This document shows positions 24,015 to 27,013 of a stretch of DNA of 27,013 nt, piece after piece; the stretch's first letter is position 1, and the number at the start of each line of letters is the position of its first letter. The stretch covers positions 1 through 27,013 of the forward strand of contig JAGBVY010000102.1 of the NCBI GenBank assembly GCA_017630115.1. Reading direction: 5' to 3'. The translations under genes were made by a program, and so were the position numbers. Source of the DNA: Tidjanibacter sp. (GTDB lineage Bacteria > Bacteroidota > Bacteroidia > Bacteroidales > Rikenellaceae). The notes beneath the pieces are model-generated. The model was not told the DNA's origin, made no database searches, and was given only the letters and a program-made list of their open reading frames with translations.

Positions 24015-24590
24015 TTAGAACTTCACTGCATAGGTGGCAACCAAGTAGGGATATTCGTCGAGAGCGTATGAGAACTCCACAGCCAGTGTGCTATTCAGAT
24101 AGGGGCCATAGATGTCCATACCAATGACCGAGGTGATTGTAGTGCCGTGGTCGAACCAGCGGTCGGCATCGCTTATGAGGTAGGGAATCGACATACCAAA
24201 TCCCTCGCCAACGAAGGGCTGAATCCTGCTGGTTGGGTTGATGTAGGTCAGTGGATAGAACTGCACAGTTGGCCTAACGATTACATCAAAGTCGAAGTCG
24301 GTCGAGCGGTAGCCTGCAAAGCCCGAAAAGTTTACCACCATAGGGGCAATGGGGCGGAATGCAATGTTGTAGCGACCACCTACTACAACCACACCGTCGA
24401 AATCGAAGCCCAGTTCGGCACCAGCCGACTGAGTCCAACGACCAATCTCTGCCTCATAGGGGGTAGAGTATTGGGGCTTAGCTCTTTCGATTGTGTGGGC
24501 GGTGCGATGAACCACACCCGAGCGGATGACTTGTGCGTGTAGCGAAAGAGTTGCAATGCTGAGGGCAAGCAGAATGACAAGGCGTTTCAT
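24015..24590 (-). CDS. Outer-membrane protein of the RSGVV paralogue family (copy 3, divergent, first gene)
   Basis: 191 residues from the ATG at 24590. The frame extends to an ATG at 24638, but the extra 16 residues would place the signal peptide internally. MKRLVILLALSIATLSLHA|Q is a clear Sec signal. The mature end QVIRSGVVHRTAHTIERAKP and then YSTPYEAEIGRWTQSAG carry the family motif with more changes than copies 1 and 2. QPFVGEGFGMSIPY parallels the QPFVALW and QPYAALW segments of the others. The C terminus LVATYAVKF again ends in Phe. Strand-like repeats (VVVVGGRYNIAF, VVNFSGFAGY, TLAVEFSYALDEY) support a small outer-membrane barrel. It has a good promoter about 120 nt upstream and is probably the first gene of the four-gene operon. 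Function unknown. Confidence 0.8.
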   Translation of the reverse strand: MKRLVILLALSIATLSLHAQVIRSGVVHRTAHTIERAKPQYSTPYEAEIGRWTQSAGAELGFDFDGVVVVGGRYNIAFRPIAPMVVNFSGFAGYRSTDFDFDVIVRPTVQFYPLTYINPTSRIQPFVGEGFGMSIPYLISDADRWFDHGTTITSVIGMDIYGPYLNSTLAVEFSYALDEYPYLVATYAVKF

Positions 24591-24707
24591 TTGAGGTAAA
24601 AATTTCGTAGGTTTGGTTATGTTTTTCGTGCCACACAAGAGAGGTTGTCAAGTTGTAAATATAACCTTTTGGCGTCGAGCTGTGTGGGTAACTATATCTT
24701 TCTATTG

Positions 24708-24738
24708 CAAATATAGCATTTTGACTTTAATTATCCAA
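24708..24738 (-). promoter_or_regulatory. Bacteroidales-type promoter of the RSGVV operon
   Basis: On the minus strand TTG (24736-24738) is followed by 20 nt and TATATTTG (24708-24715), a full match to the -33/-7 consensus with correct spacing. The predicted start lies about 110 nt before the first ATG at 24590. It sits just downstream of the htpG terminator, so the operon is independent of htpG. Confidence 0.75.
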
Positions 24739-24781
24739 TTATTTGTGTGTTAAATTTTTCTCACTCTGTTATTTGTAGCTG

Positions 24782-24824
24782 CAAAAATTAGCCGAGCCGC
24801 CCACTATTAGGGCGGCTCGGCTAA
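24782..24824 (-). terminator. Terminator of htpG
   Basis: TTAGCCGAGCCGCCC (24788-24802) and GGGCGGCTCGGCTAA (24810-24824) form a perfect 15-bp stem with a 7-nt loop. On the minus strand it is followed by TTTTTGC (24781-24787). It lies 27 nt past the htpG stop. Confidence 0.92.
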
Positions 24825-24851
24825 GGGAATTTTATGGTAGTAAATGTGGAA

Positions 24852-26915
24852 CTACTGCTTGTGGATTAGCTTCACGCTACGACGTATGAAGGCCGTAAGG
24901 TTTTCGCCTTTGAGCATACCATTGGAGAGCAGAGCAAGGTCTATGAGCTGTTTTACCAACACATTCTCGCTACCCTCGGCGCGCAGTATGTCGCTACGCT
25001 GTGCCCTCAGGTCGGAAATCTTACGCTCCAAATCGTCCCTCTGGGTGCGCTCCTCAGGTGTTAGTTCCTCATCTTTCTTGCCCTCGGTGAGTTTGGCAAG
25101 TGAGCCAAGTTGAGAGTCGAGGCTCTCGATTTTCTTGTCGGTGGAGGCGACCTTCTCGCCGCATTTCTTCTCCACGTCGCCCAGAATCTCGGCCACGAGA
25201 GGGTGGTTGCCGTTGATGGCAATGGTGTAGCTGTCGGGCATCTGGCCATAGAACTGCATCATACCGCCACCGCTCACCTGAGCCATCTCCTTCATACGGC
25301 GCATAAACTCGTCGCGTGTGATGGTCACGGGGTCCTCCTCTGGGGTCATAGCCTCAAACGAGATGTTGTAGTGAATCTTCTCATCCACTGGCAGTTGGCT
25401 CTCAAATACGGGGCGCAACATATCCTGCTGTGCCGAGCTTAGAGCAATCTTTTGTTCGCCCTCCTTCTCGATGAGTTTGTCGATTACGTTGGCATCGACC
25501 CTCACGAAGCGGCACTTCTCGTTCTTATTCTCGGCCCAGCCGATGAAGTGGCCCGACAGAGGCGAGTCCATAATCAGCACGTCGTAGCCTTTGGCCTTGG
25601 CTGCCTCCACGAAGGAGTACTGATTCTCCACCGAGTCGGTGTAGAGGAAAATGATGTTGCCGTTTTTGTCGGTCTGGTTGTCGGCAATGAGGTTTTTGTA
25701 CTCCTCAAAGGTGTAGTACTTGCCCGTGTGGCTTTTCAGTAGCGTAAAGCCGGTGGATTTCTCGGCAAACTTCTCGTCGGTGACAATACCATACTCAATA
25801 AAGAGTTTCAAGTCGTCCCACTTCTGCTCAAATTCGGGCCTGAGGGTGTTGAATAACTCTTGCAGGCGGTCGGCCACCTTGCGGGTGATGTAGCTCGAAA
25901 TTTTCTTCACGTTGCTGTCGCTTTGCAGGTAGCTGCGCGACACGTTCAGAGGGATGTCGGGCGAGTCGATAACACCGTGCAGAAGAGTCAGGAACTCGGG
26001 TACAATACCCTCCACCGAGTCGGTTACAAATACCTGATTGCAATAGAGTTGGATGCGGTTTTTCTGCACCTCGAAGTTGTTGCGAATCTTGGGGAAGTAG
26101 AGAATACCGGTCAGGTTGAAGGGGTAGTCGATGTTCAGGTGGATGCTAAACAGAGGCTCGTCGGCAGTGGGGTAGAGCTCCGAGTAGAACTCCTTGTACT
26201 GCTCCTCGGTGATGTCGGTGGGTTTGGCTGTCCAGAGAGGGGTGGTGTCGTTGATTACGAAGTCCTTATCGGTATCCTCATACTTGCCATCCTTCCACTC
26301 CTGCTGCTTGCCACAGACAATCTCAATGGGCAAGAAACGGCAATACTTGCGGAGCATATCCCTCAGACGGGTCTGGTCGGCAAATTCGAGCGCATCCTCC
26401 GAGAGGTGCATAATGATGTCCGTACCGCGCTCACGCTTGGTCTGGCTCTCGGCGAGGGTATATTCGGGACTGCCCTCGCAGCTCCACAACATTGTAGGCT
26501 CCTCGGCGTGGTAGCTCTGGGTGCGAATCTCCACCTTGTCGCTCACCATAAAGGCCGAGTAGAAACCCAAGCCGAAGTGACCGATGATAGATTGGTTTTT
26601 GTATTTCTCCATAAACTCCTCGGCCGACGAGAAGGCAATCTGGTTGATATAGCGGTCCACCTCCTCGGCAGTCATACCTATGCCGTTGTCCGACACGGTG
26701 ATGGTTTTGGCCTCGGTGTCAACCGTTACACTCACCTTCAACTCGCCCAGCTCGCCGTCGTATGCGCCACTGGCAGCAATGGTGCGCATCTTCTGCGATG
26801 CATCAACAGCGTTGGCTACAATCTCGCGCAAAAAGATTTCGTGGTCTGAGTAGAGGAATTTCTTAATTACGGGAAAGATGTTCTCCGTTGTTACTCCGAT
26901 AGTTCCGTTTTTCAT
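24852..26915 (-). CDS. htpG: Chaperone protein HtpG (bacterial Hsp90)
   Basis: 687 residues, cytoplasmic ATP-dependent chaperone. The N-terminal GHKL ATPase domain has the catalytic Glu31 and nucleotide-binding Asn35/Asp38 in REIVANAVDAS, SDNGIGM (Asp76) and GHFGLGFYSAFMV (lid/glycine motif). The middle domain includes LYFPKIRNNFEVQKNRIQLY, VEGIVPEFLTLLHGVIDSPD and the catalytic-loop region LNVSRSYLQSD. The C-terminal dimerization domain carries a charged, probably coiled-coil stretch (about 582-652; KKIESLDSQLGSL...LTPEERTQRDDLERKISDL), which accounts for the protein being about 60 residues longer than E. coli HtpG. From memory, such an insertion is usual in Bacteroidota. It is monocistronic, with a strong terminator, and the upstream DNA suggests special regulation through a sigma-54-like element and a palindrome. 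Confidence 0.98.
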   Translation of the reverse strand: MKNGTIGVTTENIFPVIKKFLYSDHEIFLREIVANAVDASQKMRTIAASGAYDGELGELKVSVTVDTEAKTITVSDNGIGMTAEEVDRYINQIAFSSAEEFMEKYKNQSIIGHFGLGFYSAFMVSDKVEIRTQSYHAEEPTMLWSCEGSPEYTLAESQTKRERGTDIIMHLSEDALEFADQTRLRDMLRKYCRFLPIEIVCGKQQEWKDGKYEDTDKDFVINDTTPLWTAKPTDITEEQYKEFYSELYPTADEPLFSIHLNIDYPFNLTGILYFPKIRNNFEVQKNRIQLYCNQVFVTDSVEGIVPEFLTLLHGVIDSPDIPLNVSRSYLQSDSNVKKISSYITRKVADRLQELFNTLRPEFEQKWDDLKLFIEYGIVTDEKFAEKSTGFTLLKSHTGKYYTFEEYKNLIADNQTDKNGNIIFLYTDSVENQYSFVEAAKAKGYDVLIMDSPLSGHFIGWAENKNEKCRFVRVDANVIDKLIEKEGEQKIALSSAQQDMLRPVFESQLPVDEKIHYNISFEAMTPEEDPVTITRDEFMRRMKEMAQVSGGGMMQFYGQMPDSYTIAINGNHPLVAEILGDVEKKCGEKVASTDKKIESLDSQLGSLAKLTEGKKDEELTPEERTQRDDLERKISDLRAQRSDILRAEGSENVLVKQLIDLALLSNGMLKGENLTAFIRRSVKLIHKQ

Positions 26916-26973
26916 AGTGTTATTGTTTTGTTATATATTTTTAGAATTTTCTTCGTTTACACAATAGCTATCG

Positions 26974-26991
26974 AGCAAAGTGTATGCCAAG
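26974..26991 (-). promoter_or_regulatory. Sigma-54-like -24/-12 promoter upstream of htpG
   Basis: The minus strand reads CTTGGCATACACTTTGCT. TGGCA (26985-26989) and TTGC (26975-26978) are separated by exactly 6 nt, as in the sigma-54 consensus YTGGCACGRNNNTTGCW. The predicted start would be about 48 nt before the htpG ATG. The same DNA can also be read as a housekeeping promoter: TTTG (27005-27008), 20 nt, then TACACTTTG (26976-26984) with one extra base in the -7 element. I favour the sigma-54 reading slightly but cannot exclude the other. Confidence 0.5.
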
Positions 26992-27002
26992 CAGACAGGA
27001 CT

Positions 27003-27013
27003 GACAAATTGTC
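27003..27013. promoter_or_regulatory. GACAA/TTGTC palindrome upstream of htpG (possible operator, may extend past window)
   Basis: GACAAATTGTC is a perfect inverted repeat around one central base. A further GACA half-site lies at 26994-26997, 9 bp from the GACA at 27003. Both flank the -24 region of the putative htpG promoter, where a regulator could bind. The window ends inside the site, so its full arms cannot be judged. Confidence 0.4.

Noticed and set aside
24591..24638. Upstream extension of RSGVV copy 3 to an ATG at 24638
   Set aside because: It would bury the clear Sec signal peptide that starts at 24590.
1..27013. Mobile element, prophage or CRISPR signs
   Set aside because: No transposase, integrase, phage gene, direct-repeat array or tRNA-associated attachment site was seen on either strand.

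Overview
The window looks like chromosomal DNA of a member of the Bacteroidales (Bacteroidota), probably a gut- or rumen-type plant glycan degrader. Three things point there: a full-length SusC/SusD pair, -7 promoter elements of the TAnnTTTG type typical of this phylum in front of several genes, and many secreted lipoproteins with acidic residues after the lipobox cysteine. The DNA is moderately GC-rich for the group. I cannot fix the genus. I see no rRNA, tRNA, CRISPR, insertion sequence, integrase or phage gene.

Region 1 (1-18180, all minus strand) is a pectin utilization locus. It reads from right to left. An enzyme operon starts at 18180: a GH28 polygalacturonase lipoprotein, a PL1 pectate lyase lipoprotein with an Fn3 domain, a CE12-CE8 acetylesterase/methylesterase fusion, and a GH105-PL1 unsaturated-glucuronyl hydrolase/pectate lyase fusion. 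A second unit follows with its own well-formed promoter (10327-10357) and a leader of about 150 nt: susC, susD and a 1166-residue beta-helix/Fn3 lipoprotein, ending at a strong terminator (1513-1550). Downstream lies uxaC, uronate isomerase, cut by the window edge. Together the genes describe a route: surface binding and cutting of homogalacturonan-type pectin, SusCD import, periplasmic deacetylation, demethylation and trimming to galacturonate and unsaturated galacturonate, then cytoplasmic isomerization of galacturonate by UxaC. No PUL regulator (hybrid two-component, ECF sigma/anti-sigma or AraC) lies in the window.

Region 2 (18356-22023, plus strand) is a compact co-directional set transcribed away from the pectin locus: a sirtuin lacking the zinc cysteines, carbamate kinase, a POT-type peptide transporter and a SpoU/TrmH RNA methyltransferase. 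It ends at a hairpin shared with the convergent next operon.

Region 3 (22097-24590, minus strand) is an apparent four-gene operon. Three genes encode related small outer-membrane proteins that share a Q-V-[VI]-R-S-G-V-V-x-R-T motif just after the signal peptide; the fourth encodes a small lipoprotein. I do not recognise their function. This is the least explained part of the window and the best candidate for something undescribed.

Region 4 (24852-27013, minus strand) is htpG (Hsp90) with a strong terminator. Its upstream DNA has an unexpected sigma-54-like -24/-12 match and a GACAA/TTGTC palindrome at the window edge.
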